A stretch of DNA of 64,000 nucleotides from Nocardioides thalensis (GTDB lineage: Bacteria; Actinomycetota; Actinomycetes; Propionibacteriales; Nocardioidaceae): contig NZ_JACCFP010000001.1 in assembly GCF_013410655.1 (NCBI RefSeq), forward strand, positions 1,550,001-1,614,000, in the 5' to 3' direction. The position numbers and the translations under genes are program-made. The notes beneath the pieces are model-generated. The model did no database searches. It was not told the origin of the DNA and saw only the letters and a program-made list of their open reading frames with translations. This document shows positions 55,546 through 64,000 of this stretch, one piece after another. The first letter of the stretch is position 1; the number at the start of each line of letters is the position of its first letter.

Positions 55546-56346
55546 ATGACGTTCAGCACGACGACGCGCCGGCTGCTGGCGGTGGCGACCGGCCTGGTGC
55601 TGCTCGTCATGTACGTGCCGCTCCTGGTGGTGGTCGCCAACTCGTTCAACGCCAACCAGGCGATGACGTGGCCGCCGACGGACCTCACCGTCGAGTGGTG
55701 GGGCAAGGCGGCCGACAGCGCCGGCGTCAGGGAGGCGGTGTGGACCTCGGTCCAGGTCGCGCTGCTGGCGACGCTGATCGCGCTGGTGCTCGGCACCCTG
55801 CTCGGCGTCGCCCTGTCCCGCTACTCGTTCTTCGGGCGGTCCAGCGTGAACCTGCTGGTCATCCTGCCGATCGCGCTGCCCGGCGTCGTGACCGGTATCG
55901 CGCTGGCCAACGGATTCCGGGCGATCCTCGGCGTGGACCTCTCCCTCTGGACGATCGTCGTCGCGCATGCGACCTTCTGCATCGTGACGGTGTTCAACAA
56001 CGTCCAGGCCCGGCTGCGCCGGATGGGAGGCAACCTCGAGGAGGCGTCGGCCGACCTCGGTGCCGGCGTGTTCATGACGTTCCGGCTGGTGACGTTCCCG
56101 CAGCTGCGCTCGGCCCTGCTGGCCGGCGGGCTGCTCGCGTTCGCCCTCAGCTTCGACGAGATCATCGTGACCACGTTCACCGCGGGCGGAGGGGCGAAGA
56201 CCCTGCCGATCTGGATCCTGGAGAACATGTTCCGGCCGATCCAGGCGCCGGTCGTCAACGTGGTGGCCGTGATGCTGATCATCCTCTCGGTCGTCCCCAT
56301 CTGGCTCGCGCAACGATTGTCGGGGGACACCGACGCCCTGCGCTGA
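55546..56346 (+). CDS. potC: polyamine ABC transporter permease (PotC type)
   Basis: A 266-residue permease with about six helices. The EAA loop is NLEEASADLGAGVFMTFRLV and the region ALSFDEIIVTTFTAGGGAKT is typical of PotC. It forms the channel with PotB. It starts 16 bases after potB, and the aldehyde dehydrogenase gene follows after 44 bases on the same strand. Confidence 0.9.
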   Translation: MTFSTTTRRLLAVATGLVLLVMYVPLLVVVANSFNANQAMTWPPTDLTVEWWGKAADSAGVREAVWTSVQVALLATLIALVLGTLLGVALSRYSFFGRSSVNLLVILPIALPGVVTGIALANGFRAILGVDLSLWTIVVAHATFCIVTVFNNVQARLRRMGGNLEEASADLGAGVFMTFRLVTFPQLRSALLAGGLLAFALSFDEIIVTTFTAGGGAKTLPIWILENMFRPIQAPVVNVVAVMLIILSVVPIWLAQRLSGDTDALR

Positions 56347-56390
56347 CCCGGCGCACCGCACCGACCGACCACACCAGGAAGGCACACCAC

Positions 56391-57821
56391 ATGACCACCG
56401 TGCAGAACTTCATCGGCGGAGAGCTCGTCGACGCGGCCGACGGCGGCACCATGCCGCTCGTCGACCCGACGACCGGCGAGGCCTACGGCACGGCGCCCAA
56501 CTCCGGCCCCGGTGACGTCGACAAGGCGTATGCCGCCGCCGACGCGGCCTTCAAGGACTGGAAGCGCACCACGCCGTCGGACCGCCAGAAGGCGATCCTC
56601 GCGTTCGCCGACGAGGTCGAGAAGCGCGCCGACGAGCTGGTCGCTGCCGAGGGCCGCAACACGGGCAAGCCCGACCATGTGACCAAGGCGGAGGAGATCC
56701 CGCCGATGGTCGACCAGATCCGGTTCTTCGCCGGCGCCGCGCGGGTGCTCGAGGGACGCTCAGCAGGGGAGTACATGGAGGGCCACACCTCGTGGATCCG
56801 CCGCGAGCCCGTCGGCGTCATCGGTCAGGTCACGCCGTGGAACTACCCGATGATGATGGCGATCTGGAAGTTCGTCCCGGCGATCGCCGCCGGCAACACG
56901 GTGGTGATCAAGCCGTCCGACACGACGCCGGTCACGACCGTGATGATGGCCGAGATGGCCTCCCACCACTTCCCGGCCGGCGTGCTCAACGTCGTCTGCG
57001 GCGACCGGGAGACCGGCGCCGCGGTCGTCGGCCACCGGACCCCCGAGATGGTGTCGATCACCGGTTCCGTCGCGGCCGGCCGGAAGGTCGCCGTCAGCGC
57101 GGGCGAGAACCTCAAGCGGTCGCACCTCGAGCTCGGCGGCAAGGCGCCGGTCGTCGTGTACGGCGACGCGGACCTGGCCGCCGCGGCGGAGGGCATCGCC
57201 GTCGCCGGGTTCTTCAACGCCGGCCAGGACTGCACCGCCGCGACCCGGGTCCTCGCGCACCGGTCGATCGCGAAGGACCTGGCGGCGGCACTCTCGGAGC
57301 AGGCCGCGGGGGCGATCACCACCTACGGACGCGACGCCGGCGACGAGGACGCGTGGGTGCCGCCGGTCAACAACGCCAACCAGCTCGACCGCGTGCTGGG
57401 GATGCTCGGCCAGGTGCCCGACCACGGGGAGGTCGTCACCGGGGGAGCGCGCCAGGGCGACCGCGGCTTCTACGTCGCGCCGACGGTCGTCTCCGGGCTG
57501 CGGCAGGACGACGTCCTGAGCCAGCAGGAGATCTTCGGCCCGGTCATCACGATCCAGGAGTTCGGCGACGACGACGACCCGATCGCGCTCGCCAACGGGG
57601 TCGAGTACGGCCTCGCGTCCTCGGTGTGGACCCGCGACGTGTCCAAGGCGCTCAACGCCAGCGCCGGCCTCGACTTCGGCTGCGTCTGGATCAACACCCA
57701 CATCCCGCTCGTGGCCGAGATGCCGCACGGCGGCTTCAAGTCCTCCGGTCACGGCAAGGACCTGTCGATGTACGGCCTCGAGGACTACACGCGCATCAAG
57801 CACGTGATGGCGGCGCTGTAG
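56391..57821 (+). CDS. aldehyde dehydrogenase, probably gamma-aminobutyraldehyde dehydrogenase
   Basis: A 476-residue NAD(P)-dependent aldehyde dehydrogenase. E247 in HLELGGKAP and C281 in NAGQDCTAATR are the catalytic residues. The last third includes LSQQEIFGPVITIQEFG and PHGGFKSSGHGKDLSMYGLE, the latter typical of aminobutyraldehyde/betaine-type enzymes. Position after potABCD suggests that it oxidises 4-aminobutanal, formed from putrescine, to GABA. AGGAAGG lies about nine bases before the ATG. The aminotransferase or oxidase that would make the aldehyde is not in the window. Confidence 0.85.
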   Translation: MTTVQNFIGGELVDAADGGTMPLVDPTTGEAYGTAPNSGPGDVDKAYAAADAAFKDWKRTTPSDRQKAILAFADEVEKRADELVAAEGRNTGKPDHVTKAEEIPPMVDQIRFFAGAARVLEGRSAGEYMEGHTSWIRREPVGVIGQVTPWNYPMMMAIWKFVPAIAAGNTVVIKPSDTTPVTTVMMAEMASHHFPAGVLNVVCGDRETGAAVVGHRTPEMVSITGSVAAGRKVAVSAGENLKRSHLELGGKAPVVVYGDADLAAAAEGIAVAGFFNAGQDCTAATRVLAHRSIAKDLAAALSEQAAGAITTYGRDAGDEDAWVPPVNNANQLDRVLGMLGQVPDHGEVVTGGARQGDRGFYVAPTVVSGLRQDDVLSQQEIFGPVITIQEFGDDDDPIALANGVEYGLASSVWTRDVSKALNASAGLDFGCVWINTHIPLVAEMPHGGFKSSGHGKDLSMYGLEDYTRIKHVMAAL

Positions 57822-57832
57822 GAGCCGGAGGT

Positions 57833-57872
57833 TTCGAGGCTCGTCGCTAGCGCTCCTCGCACCTCAACCACC
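57833..57872 (-). repeat. dispersed GGTGGTTGAGG / CCTCGAA repeat, copy 2
   Basis: Read on the minus strand, this begins GGTGGTTGAGGTGCGAGGAG and ends GAGCCTCGAA, matching the outer parts of the copy at 22465-22497. The centre differs (AGCGCTAGCGAC). It lies just after the aldehyde dehydrogenase stop. Confidence 0.6.
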
Positions 57873-57910
57873 GGCCGAGCGCGTCGGACCCCTATGGGAA
57901 GGTGTGAACC

Positions 57911-58858
57911 ATGCAGGCGAGCGACGTGCTGGGCCGGGTCACGCTGGTCACCGGCAAGGAGGAGTTCCTCGCCGCGCGGGCGGTCGACGACGTGCGCGCG
58001 ACCGTCCGCGGCCACGACCCGGAGGCCGAGTTCTCCGAGGCCGCCGCGTCCGAGCTGACCCTGGCCACGCTCGGCGAGCTGTCGGCGCCGTCGCTGTTCT
58101 CCGCCGTGCGCTGCGTCGTCGTACGAGCGCTGGAGGACCTGCCCGACGAGTCGGTCGCCGGCATCCTCGACTACGCCGCGGCGCCGGCCGACGAGGTCGC
58201 GCTCGTGCTCGTCCACTCCGGCGGCGCCAAGGGGAGCGGCGTGCTGGCCAAGCTGCGCAAGATCGGCGCCGTCACCGAGGTCAAGACCGGCGAGGTCAAG
58301 CCGTGGGAGATGCCCGGGTTCGCGACGAGCGAGGCCCGGCGGCTCGGCGCGCGGCTCGACCAGCCCGCGGCCGAGGTGCTCGTCGCCGCCGTCGGCGAGG
58401 ACCTGCGCTCGCTGACCGCCGCCGTCGACCAGCTCGTCAACGACTTCCCCGGCGCCCGGATCGACGAGGAGAAGGTGCGGCGCTACTTCGGCGGGCGCGC
58501 CGAGGTGAAGAACTACGAGATCGCCGACGCGATCCTCGCCGGCCAGCGCGAGCAGGCGCTGCGCGAGCTGCGCTGGGCACTCGAGGCCGGCACGTCGGAG
58601 GTCTACATCCTGTCGGCCATCGCCGGGCAGGTGCGGTCGCTGGCCAACCACATCGGCGGCAACCGCGACTCCAAGCTGCCCCCGTTCCGGGTGAAGAAGC
58701 TCAACACCCAGGCCCGCGGGTGGTCCGAGCAGGGCATCGGGCGCGCCGTGCGCTCCGTGGCGCAGGCCGACGCCGACCTCAAGGGGGCCGCGAGCGACCC
58801 GGCCTACACGATGGAGCGCCTGGTCCTCACCCTCGCCGCGTTCCGCGACGCCCGCTGA
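57911..58858 (+). CDS. holA: DNA polymerase III subunit delta
   Basis: A 315-residue HolA that helps load the sliding clamp at the replication fork. The N-terminus VTLVTGKEEFLAARAVDDVR is the usual clamp-loader delta start. GEVKPWEMPGFATSEARRLG, VAAVGEDLRSLTAAVDQLVN and YEIADAILAGQREQALREL cover domains 2 and 3. An AAGGTGTG site precedes the ATG. In relatives it usually sits next to comEC; here the polyamine module intervenes. rpsT lies convergently after a repeat cluster. Confidence 0.92.
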   Translation: MQASDVLGRVTLVTGKEEFLAARAVDDVRATVRGHDPEAEFSEAAASELTLATLGELSAPSLFSAVRCVVVRALEDLPDESVAGILDYAAAPADEVALVLVHSGGAKGSGVLAKLRKIGAVTEVKTGEVKPWEMPGFATSEARRLGARLDQPAAEVLVAAVGEDLRSLTAAVDQLVNDFPGARIDEEKVRRYFGGRAEVKNYEIADAILAGQREQALRELRWALEAGTSEVYILSAIAGQVRSLANHIGGNRDSKLPPFRVKKLNTQARGWSEQGIGRAVRSVAQADADLKGAASDPAYTMERLVLTLAAFRDAR

Positions 58859-58859
58859 C

Positions 58860-58942
58860 GCCGAGCCGGCTCGTCGTCACGCGAAAAATGCAGCGAGCCG
58901 GCTCGCTGTCACGCGGGAGGCGTGAGGACGAGCCGACTCGGC
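58860..58942. repeat. GCCGAGCCGGCTC palindromic repeat cluster, locus 2
   Basis: A 23-base unit (GCCGAGCCGGCTC then GTCGTCACGC) at 58860-58882 faces an inverted copy at 58920-58942 with two mismatches. Between them CAGCGAGCCGGCTCGCTG (58891-58908) is a perfect palindrome followed by TCACGC, a third copy of the theme. It lies between holA and rpsT, which converge, and is related to the cluster at 42814-42897. Confidence 0.75.
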
Positions 58943-58970
58943 GGGACTCCGGACCGGAGTCAGGAAGTCG

Positions 58971-59231
58971 TCAGAGAGACGCGGCCTTCTTGGAGATCGC
59001 GGACTTGCGGTTCGCGGCCTGGTTCTTGTGGATGACGCCCTTGGAGGCGGCCTTGTCGAGCTTGCGGTTGGCCTCGCGGCCCAGCTCGATTGCCTTCTCC
59101 TTGTCGCCGGCCTCGGCGGCCTCGCGGAACTTGCGGACGGCGGACTTCAGGCCCGTCTTGACGGCCTTGTTGCGCTCGTGCCGCTTCTCGTTCTGCTTGT
59201 TCCGCTTGATCTGGCTCTTGATGTTCGCCAC
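58971..59231 (-). CDS. rpsT: 30S ribosomal protein S20
   Basis: An 86-residue S20, a basic helical protein that binds 16S rRNA early in small-subunit assembly. It starts [20 protein letters not shown] and ends [19 protein letters not shown], both family hallmarks. The GTG start gives the normal length; the longer frame upstream is not needed. It converges on holA. Confidence 0.97.
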   Translation of the reverse strand: MANIKSQIKRNKQNEKRHERNKAVKTGLKSAVRKFREAAEAGDKEKAIELGREANRKLDKAASKGVIHKNQAANRKSAISKKAASL

Positions 59232-59396
59232 TGTGTGTACGCCTCTGGGTGGTAGTGATCTGGTCTGGTCCGGAGTGCGTCGGCGCAGGCGGAAACGCAC
59301 TGCTGACGCGACGGACAAGGCTAACAGCGGTGACAGATCAGCCCCAAATCGGCTGAACGCCTTCCGGCGACGGGCCGGATGTGCCACATTCCGGCC

Positions 59397-59870
59397 GTGG
59401 ATACCGGCTCCGCCCCCAAGCCGCCCAATCTGCTGGTGATGCTTCTCATCGGCGTGGGCTCCATCGCTGTCTTCGCCGTGGTCGCCATGGGCGTCATGTC
59501 CGACGACCCCGACGTGCGCGGCGGCTCGATCTTCGGCCTGATCGCGGCCCTGGCGCTCGTCGTCGTCGTCCTGGCCGTACGACGGGCGCGCGCCCGTCGC
59601 GAGGAGCGCGACCGGGTGCTCGACGCGGGCACGATGCACCGAGCGCGGATCGTCAGCGTGCGCACCGAGGGCGCGAACGAGCTCCGGACCCGGGTGGGCT
59701 TCGAGCTCGAGGTCCTGCCCGAGGTGGGGGAGCCGTATCGCGTCTTCTGCTCCGAGTCGGTGCCCAACCTCGCCATCCCGCGGATCCAGCCCGACGCGGT
59801 GATCGACGTCTGGGTGGACGCCGAGGACCGGCAGCGCGTCGTCATCGACCCCGAGCTGCTCGGCAGCTGA
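59397..59870 (+). CDS. DUF3592-like membrane protein
   Basis: A 157-residue protein with two N-terminal hydrophobic helices ([20 protein letters not shown] and [17 protein letters not shown]) and a soluble C-terminal beta-rich domain. The later part ([37 protein letters not shown]) resembles the DUF3592-type domain that follows membrane helices in many actinobacterial proteins. CACATT ends six bases before the chosen GTG; an ATG six codons upstream is possible. Function unknown. Confidence 0.65.
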   Translation: MDTGSAPKPPNLLVMLLIGVGSIAVFAVVAMGVMSDDPDVRGGSIFGLIAALALVVVVLAVRRARARREERDRVLDAGTMHRARIVSVRTEGANELRTRVGFELEVLPEVGEPYRVFCSESVPNLAIPRIQPDAVIDVWVDAEDRQRVVIDPELLGS

Positions 59871-59873
59871 GGA

Positions 59874-60809
59874 TCACCGCCAGCCGCGGCGCTCGAACAA
59901 CCAGTCCCGCAGCACGTCGCGCTGCCACGCCTGCGCCAGCCGCAGGTACGGCGACGTCGCGGGCACGGGTTGCTCCGAGCAGGCCCAGAAGTAGCCGAGG
60001 ACGAGTGCCATCGCGACGTCCAGCGACTCGGGCGGCACCTTGCTGAGCAACGGGTGTGCCGCGATGTGCGCCTCCACGTCGAGCCCGTCGCCCCGCGGGC
60101 CGATCAGCAGGAAGAACGAGTCGAGCCAGTCGGCCCCGATCACCGGCCAGTTCCAGTCGCACAGCACGACCGAGCCGTCCGGTCGCAGGAGCAGGTTGTC
60201 GTCCCGGATGTCGCAGTGCACCAGGGTGTCGCCGGCGACGACGTCGACGTACTGCTCGGCGAGGGCGCGCAGCTCCGTGGCGCGCGGGGTGCCGACCCGG
60301 TCCCACATCGCGGGCCACTCCGCGAACGCCTCGGCAGCGGTCTCGACCTCGATCGGCGACGGGGTGAGGACCCGCGCCACGTCGAGCGCCATCGTCGAAG
60401 CGGCGGCGAGCTCGTCGGAGACCCACGGCCGCTGCGGGTGCCGGCCCTCGACGTACTCGAAGCCGAGCACGACCCAGTCGTCGGCGTCGTGCAGCCACCG
60501 CAGCGCGGGAGCCGGCGTCTCGGGCGGCAGTGCCCGCAGCTTGCGGGCCTCCTCCCGATAGGCCTCCGCGAACATCCGCTGCGCCTTGACCGACGCGGCC
60601 TTAACGAAGTGACGACCGCCGTCCTCGCAGGTGAGCACGGAGGCGAAGCCGGGGGTGAAGCCCGTCGTCCGTGACTCCGCCTCGGCCACCGGGGAGCCGA
60701 GGCGGCGCTCGACCTCTGCCCGGACGTGCGGCGGCAGGTGGACCCACTCCAGGCGGCGGGCGGTGCGGCCGTGGGGCAGGGTCGACGGGTGCGGGACGGC
60801 GGCGGTCAC
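59874..60809 (-). CDS. aminoglycoside phosphotransferase (APH)-family protein
   Basis: A 311-residue APH-fold protein. The catalytic loop is LVHCDIRDDNLLLRPDG (CD-IRDDN, the common form with Asp and Asn). The metal-binding segment is VVLCDWNWPVIGADWLDSF. The N-lobe contains FTPGFASVLTCEDGG and HFVKAASV with the expected lysine. It is a second, distinct APH protein in the window. The substrate is unknown. It converges on the DUF3592-like gene with a three-base gap. Confidence 0.85.
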   Translation of the reverse strand: MTAAVPHPSTLPHGRTARRLEWVHLPPHVRAEVERRLGSPVAEAESRTTGFTPGFASVLTCEDGGRHFVKAASVKAQRMFAEAYREEARKLRALPPETPAPALRWLHDADDWVVLGFEYVEGRHPQRPWVSDELAAASTMALDVARVLTPSPIEVETAAEAFAEWPAMWDRVGTPRATELRALAEQYVDVVAGDTLVHCDIRDDNLLLRPDGSVVLCDWNWPVIGADWLDSFFLLIGPRGDGLDVEAHIAAHPLLSKVPPESLDVAMALVLGYFWACSEQPVPATSPYLRLAQAWQRDVLRDWLFERRGWR

Positions 60810-60823
60810 CGCCCCATCCTCGC

Positions 60824-61234
60824 TCAGGCGCCGAGCTGCTCGAGGTAGTGCGGGCTCTGCATCAGGCCGATCACGTTGCCGAACGGGTCGGCGACGGTCG
60901 CGATCACCCATCCGGGCGCCTCCAGGTCCCGCGGCTCCGCGAGGCCCGTCGCGCCGAGGGAGAGCAGCCGGTCGTAGGCGGCCCGTACGTCGTCGACGTG
61001 CCAGTGCATGACCGCGCCGGCGTGGGTCGCGTCGGAGTAGCCGTCGGGGCGGAACCGGCTGTCGAGCAGGCCCAGCTCGTCCTGGCTGTCACCGATGCGG
61101 AACTCGACGTACATCGGCTCCTCGGCACTCGGCCGCACGAAGTAGGGCTCGACGTCGAGCAGGCGCCGGTACCAGGCCGTGGCGGCGCGGACGTCGTCGA
61201 CGAAGTAGTTGATGGTGGTGAATCCACGGAACAT
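60824..61234 (-). CDS. VOC (glyoxalase/bleomycin-resistance) superfamily protein
   Basis: A 136-residue single VOC domain built of two beta-alpha-beta-beta-beta units: NYFVDDVRAATAWYRRLLDV and HWHVDDVRAAYDRLLSLGA. The end reads TVADPFGNVIGLMQSP, the common DPxGNxxGL motif. Metal-ligand residues cannot be fixed with confidence. A GGAGGCAG site precedes the ATG. It is divergent from a WYL regulator, with a sharp inverted repeat between, so it is probably under that regulator's control. Confidence 0.88.
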   Translation of the reverse strand: MFRGFTTINYFVDDVRAATAWYRRLLDVEPYFVRPSAEEPMYVEFRIGDSQDELGLLDSRFRPDGYSDATHAGAVMHWHVDDVRAAYDRLLSLGATGLAEPRDLEAPGWVIATVADPFGNVIGLMQSPHYLEQLGA

Positions 61235-61296
61235 GACTGCCTCCTGGGGCGGTGGTGGGCGGTGCCGGTCGGGTCGATGACTCGAGTCTTCCAGCG

Positions 61297-61321
61297 AAAG
61301 TGCTCAGGGAATGAGCACTTT
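61297..61321. promoter_or_regulatory. perfect 10+5+10 operator between VOC and WYL genes
   Basis: AAAGTGCTCA-GGGAA-TGAGCACTTT lies between the two divergent genes. An ATG inside the right arm is in frame with the WYL gene, but the later ATG is preferred because it lies outside the dyad and has CAGACT six bases upstream. Binding by the WYL protein is inferred. Confidence 0.7.
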
Positions 61322-61340
61322 GTTGGGCCAGACTGACGGC

Positions 61341-62288
61341 ATGCGCGCGGACCGGATGATCGCGACCTTGCTGCTCCTCCAGGCGCGGGGGCGGGTGACG
61401 GCGGCGGAGCTGGCGCGGGAGCTCGAGGTGTCGGTCGCGACCGCGCGGCGGGATCTCGAGGCGCTGTCGATGGCGGGCGTCCCGGTCTACCCCCAGCCCG
61501 GTCGCGGCGGCGGCTGGTCCCTCGTCGGCGGCGCCCGCACGGACCTGAGCGGCCTCAACGCCGCCGAGGCGCAGGCGCTGTTCACGATGCTGGGACCCGC
61601 CGCCGGGGGCTCGCCCGAGACCGCGTCGGCCCTGCGCAAGCTGTTGCGCGCGCTGCCCGGGCCGTTCCGTGCGGACGCCGAGGCTGCTGCGGCCGCCGTC
61701 CGGCTCGACGACACGGGCTGGGGCGAGATCGGCGCCGAGCGGCCGCCGTACGTCGACGTCCTGCAACGCGCGATCGTCGACCGCCGGCGGGTCCGCGTCG
61801 ACTACGCGCGGCGCGAGGGAGAGCGCAGCACCCGCCTGCTGGACCCGCTGGGCCTCGTCGCCAAGGACGGCGTCTGGTACCTGCTCGCGACCCGGGCGGG
61901 GGAGGAGGAGACCCGCACCTACCGGGTCGACCGGGTGCGGGCGGCCGAGGTGACCGCCGAGCCGGCCGACCGGCCGGAGACGTTCGACCTCGCTCGGGAG
62001 TGGCAGCGCGTCGTCGCGTTCGTCGAGGGCCGGCGCTCGCTGGTGCGCGCGACGCTACGGGTGGCGCGCCGCCACCTGTGGGTGCTCCGCGACCACTTCG
62101 GCACCTACCTCGAGATCGTCGAGGACGACGATCTCGAGCGGATCACCGTGTCGGTCGCAGCGCACACGGCCCGCTCGGTCGCGGAGCAGCTCGCCGGGTG
62201 GGGCGCGATGATCGAGGTGACCGGTCCGGACGCGGTGCGCGCGGAGCTGGCCCGGATCGGCCGGGAGCTGTTCGACTGCTATCGGTGA
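61341..62288 (+). CDS. HTH/WYL-domain transcriptional regulator
   Basis: A 315-residue regulator. The N-terminal DeoR-like HTH is [21 protein letters not shown]. The WYL domain (about 145-215) has [30 protein letters not shown] and [11 protein letters not shown]. The C-terminal WCX region ends [14 protein letters not shown] proteins respond to nucleic acids or small ligands and act as activators or repressors. It probably controls itself and the divergent VOC gene through the palindrome between them. Confidence 0.9.
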   Translation: MRADRMIATLLLLQARGRVTAAELARELEVSVATARRDLEALSMAGVPVYPQPGRGGGWSLVGGARTDLSGLNAAEAQALFTMLGPAAGGSPETASALRKLLRALPGPFRADAEAAAAAVRLDDTGWGEIGAERPPYVDVLQRAIVDRRRVRVDYARREGERSTRLLDPLGLVAKDGVWYLLATRAGEEETRTYRVDRVRAAEVTAEPADRPETFDLAREWQRVVAFVEGRRSLVRATLRVARRHLWVLRDHFGTYLEIVEDDDLERITVSVAAHTARSVAEQLAGWGAMIEVTGPDAVRAELARIGRELFDCYR

Positions 62289-62334
62289 TCAGGATTCACC
62301 GGAGCAGGCGGCCCTTTGGAAGAATGGGCGGATC

Positions 62335-64000
62335 ATGCCGCCGACTGCCGCCAGTGCCCCGAAGCCGGGCCACACCGACCCCGCGATCATCCGCAACTTC
62401 TGCATCATCGCGCACATCGACCACGGCAAGTCGACGCTCGCCGACCGGATGCTCCAGCTGACCGGGGTGCTGAGCGAGCGCGACGCGAAGGCGCAGTACC
62501 TCGACCGGATGGACATCGAGCGCGAGCGCGGCATCACGATCAAGAGCCAGGCCGTGCGGATGCCGTGGACGGTCGCCGACGGCAACGCCGAGGGCGCCGA
62601 GCCGGGCACCTACGTGCTCAACATGATCGACACCCCGGGCCACGTGGACTTCACCTACGAGGTGTCCCGGAGCCTCCAGGCGTGCGAGGCCGCGATCCTC
62701 CTGGTCGACGCGGCACAGGGCATCGAGGCGCAGACGCTCGCCAACCTCTACCTGGCGATGGGTGCCGACCTGCACATCATCCCGGTGCTCAACAAGATCG
62801 ACCTGCCGTCCGCCAACGTCGACAAGTACGCCCTCGAGCTGGCCAACCTCGTCGGCTGCGAGCCCGAGGACGTGCTGCTCACCTCGGCGAAGACCGGCGT
62901 GGGGGTCGAGGCGCTGCTCAACGAGATCGTCAAGCAGACGCCGCCACCCGTCGGCGACGCGGACGCGCCCGCCCGCGCGCTGATCTTCGACTCCGTCTAC
63001 GACACCTACCGCGGCGTGGTGACCTACGTCCGGGTCGTCGACGGCAAGCTGACCCACCGCGACCGCATCAAGATGATGTCGACCGGCGCGGTGCACGAGA
63101 TGCTCGAGGTCGGCGTCATCAGCCCTGAGCCGGTCAAGGCCGGCGAGCTCGGTGTCGGCGAGACGGGCTACCTGATCACCGGCGTGAAGGACGTCCGCCA
63201 GTCGCGGGTCGGTGACACCGTCACCAGCCAGCACCACGGCGCGAGCGAGCCGCTCGGCGGCTACGCCCACCCCAACCCGATGGTCTACGCCGGGCTCTAC
63301 CCGATCGACGGCGACCAGTACCCCGAGCTCCGTGACGCGCTCGAGAAGCTCCAGCTCAACGACGCCTCGCTGACCTACGAGCCGGAGACCTCGGGAGCGC
63401 TGGGCTTCGGCTTCCGCTGCGGCTTCCTCGGGCTGCTCCACATGGAGATCACCCGCGAGCGGCTCGAGCGCGAGTTCAACCTCGACCTGATCTCGACCGC
63501 GCCCAACGTGGTCTACGAGGTGGTCATGGAGGACGGGTCCGAGCTCACGGTGACCAACCCGAGCGAGTATCCCGACGGCAAGATCGCCGAGGTGCGCGAG
63601 CCGGTCGTGAGCGCGACGATCCTCGCGCCGGCCGACTACATCGGCACGATCATGGAGCTGTGCCAGCAGAAGCGCGGCACCCTCCTGGGCATGGACTACC
63701 TGTCCGAGGACCGGGTCGAGATGCGCTACACGCTGCCGATGGGCGAGATCGCGTTCGACTTCTTCGACCAGCTGAAGTCGAAGACGAAGGGCTACGCCTC
63801 CCTCAACTACGAGCGGTCCGGCGAGCAGACGGCCGACCTGGTGAAGGTCGACATCCTGCTCCAGGGCGAGCCCGTCGACGCGTTCTCGGCGATCGTGCAC
63901 CGCGAGGCGGCCTACGGCTACGGCGTGATGATGGCCGGCAAGCTCAAGGAGCTCATCCCGCGGCAGCAGTTCGAAGTCCCGATCCAGGCCGCGATCGGAG
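62335..64000 (+). CDS. lepA: elongation factor 4 (LepA), 3' end beyond the window
   Basis: The first 555 codons of LepA/EF4, a ribosome-associated GTPase. G1 is AHIDHGKS (26-33), G3 is DTPGHVDF and G4 is [18 protein letters not shown] and [20 protein letters not shown] are LepA-specific. The last residues visible, [10 protein letters not shown], are the start of the LepA C-terminal domain, so about 60 residues lie outside the window. AAGAAT lies ten bases before the ATG. Confidence 0.97.
   Translation, partial: MPPTAASAPKPGHTDPAIIRNFCIIAHIDHGKSTLADRMLQLTGVLSERDAKAQYLDRMDIERERGITIKSQAVRMPWTVADGNAEGAEPGTYVLNMIDTPGHVDFTYEVSRSLQACEAAILLVDAAQGIEAQTLANLYLAMGADLHIIPVLNKIDLPSANVDKYALELANLVGCEPEDVLLTSAKTGVGVEALLNEIVKQTPPPVGDADAPARALIFDSVYDTYRGVVTYVRVVDGKLTHRDRIKMMSTGAVHEMLEVGVISPEPVKAGELGVGETGYLITGVKDVRQSRVGDTVTSQHHGASEPLGGYAHPNPMVYAGLYPIDGDQYPELRDALEKLQLNDASLTYEPETSGALGFGFRCGFLGLLHMEITRERLEREFNLDLISTAPNVVYEVVMEDGSELTVTNPSEYPDGKIAEVREPVVSATILAPADYIGTIMELCQQKRGTLLGMDYLSEDRVEMRYTLPMGEIAFDFFDQLKSKTKGYASLNYERSGEQTADLVKVDILLQGEPVDAFSAIVHREAAYGYGVMMAGKLKELIPRQQFEVPIQAAIG

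Overview
The window is high-GC chromosomal DNA from an actinobacterium. Codon use with G/C at the third position, GTG starts, a complete GlgE glycogen pathway, mycothiol-era families (MDMPI/DinB-like), WYL and FadR regulators and the comEA-comEC / holA-rpsT / lepA gene order all point to Propionibacteriales. A Nocardioides-like genus is my best guess, an inference from gene content rather than a database match. No phage, transposase, rRNA or CRISPR array is visible. One tRNA (Ala, GGC) is present.

Left third (1-14.2 kb): alpha-glucan metabolism. On the minus strand moeA is followed by glgE-treS-mak-glgB with start/stop overlaps. TreS makes maltose from trehalose, Mak phosphorylates it, GlgE polymerises maltose-1-phosphate and GlgB branches the polymer. 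The degradative enzymes flank this operon: glgP (divergent) and glgX. The next section (14.3-24.4 kb) holds housekeeping genes: an enoyl-CoA hydratase, etfBA, a secreted lysyl-oxidase-like protein with copper and LTQ residues conserved, proA, an EamA-type transporter, a CDP-alcohol phosphatidyltransferase, a VTT membrane protein, and nadD-rsfS-histidine phosphatase beside tRNA-Ala.

Middle (24.6-43.7 kb): accessory and regulatory genes. These include TetR/MFS and MarR/MDMPI divergent pairs with clear twin operators, a two-component system, a beta-propeller lipoprotein, kinase-like APH proteins, an MMPL transporter, a LuxR-TPR regulator with an FAD monooxygenase, a Gfo/Idh oxidoreductase with a TetR, a PhoX-type Tat phosphatase behind a predicted PHO-box array, and an SDR.

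Right third (43.7-64 kb): leuS is preceded by an 8-codon leucine leader peptide and a terminator, an apparent attenuator. Then come degV, comEA and comEC, followed by a polyamine module (stand-alone cache protein, FadR-type regulator, potABCD-type ABC transporter, aminobutyraldehyde-type dehydrogenase). The module separates comEC from holA-rpsT, which usually lie together. The window ends inside lepA after a DUF3592-like protein, an APH protein, a VOC protein and a WYL regulator.

The most unusual features are non-coding: a 109-bp near-perfect palindrome filling the gap between etfA and the lysyl-oxidase gene, two dispersed palindromic repeat families at gene ends, the leucine attenuator, several sharp operators, and a recurrent spacing (a TA-N3-T-like box, six bases, start codon) that suggests many leaderless transcripts.
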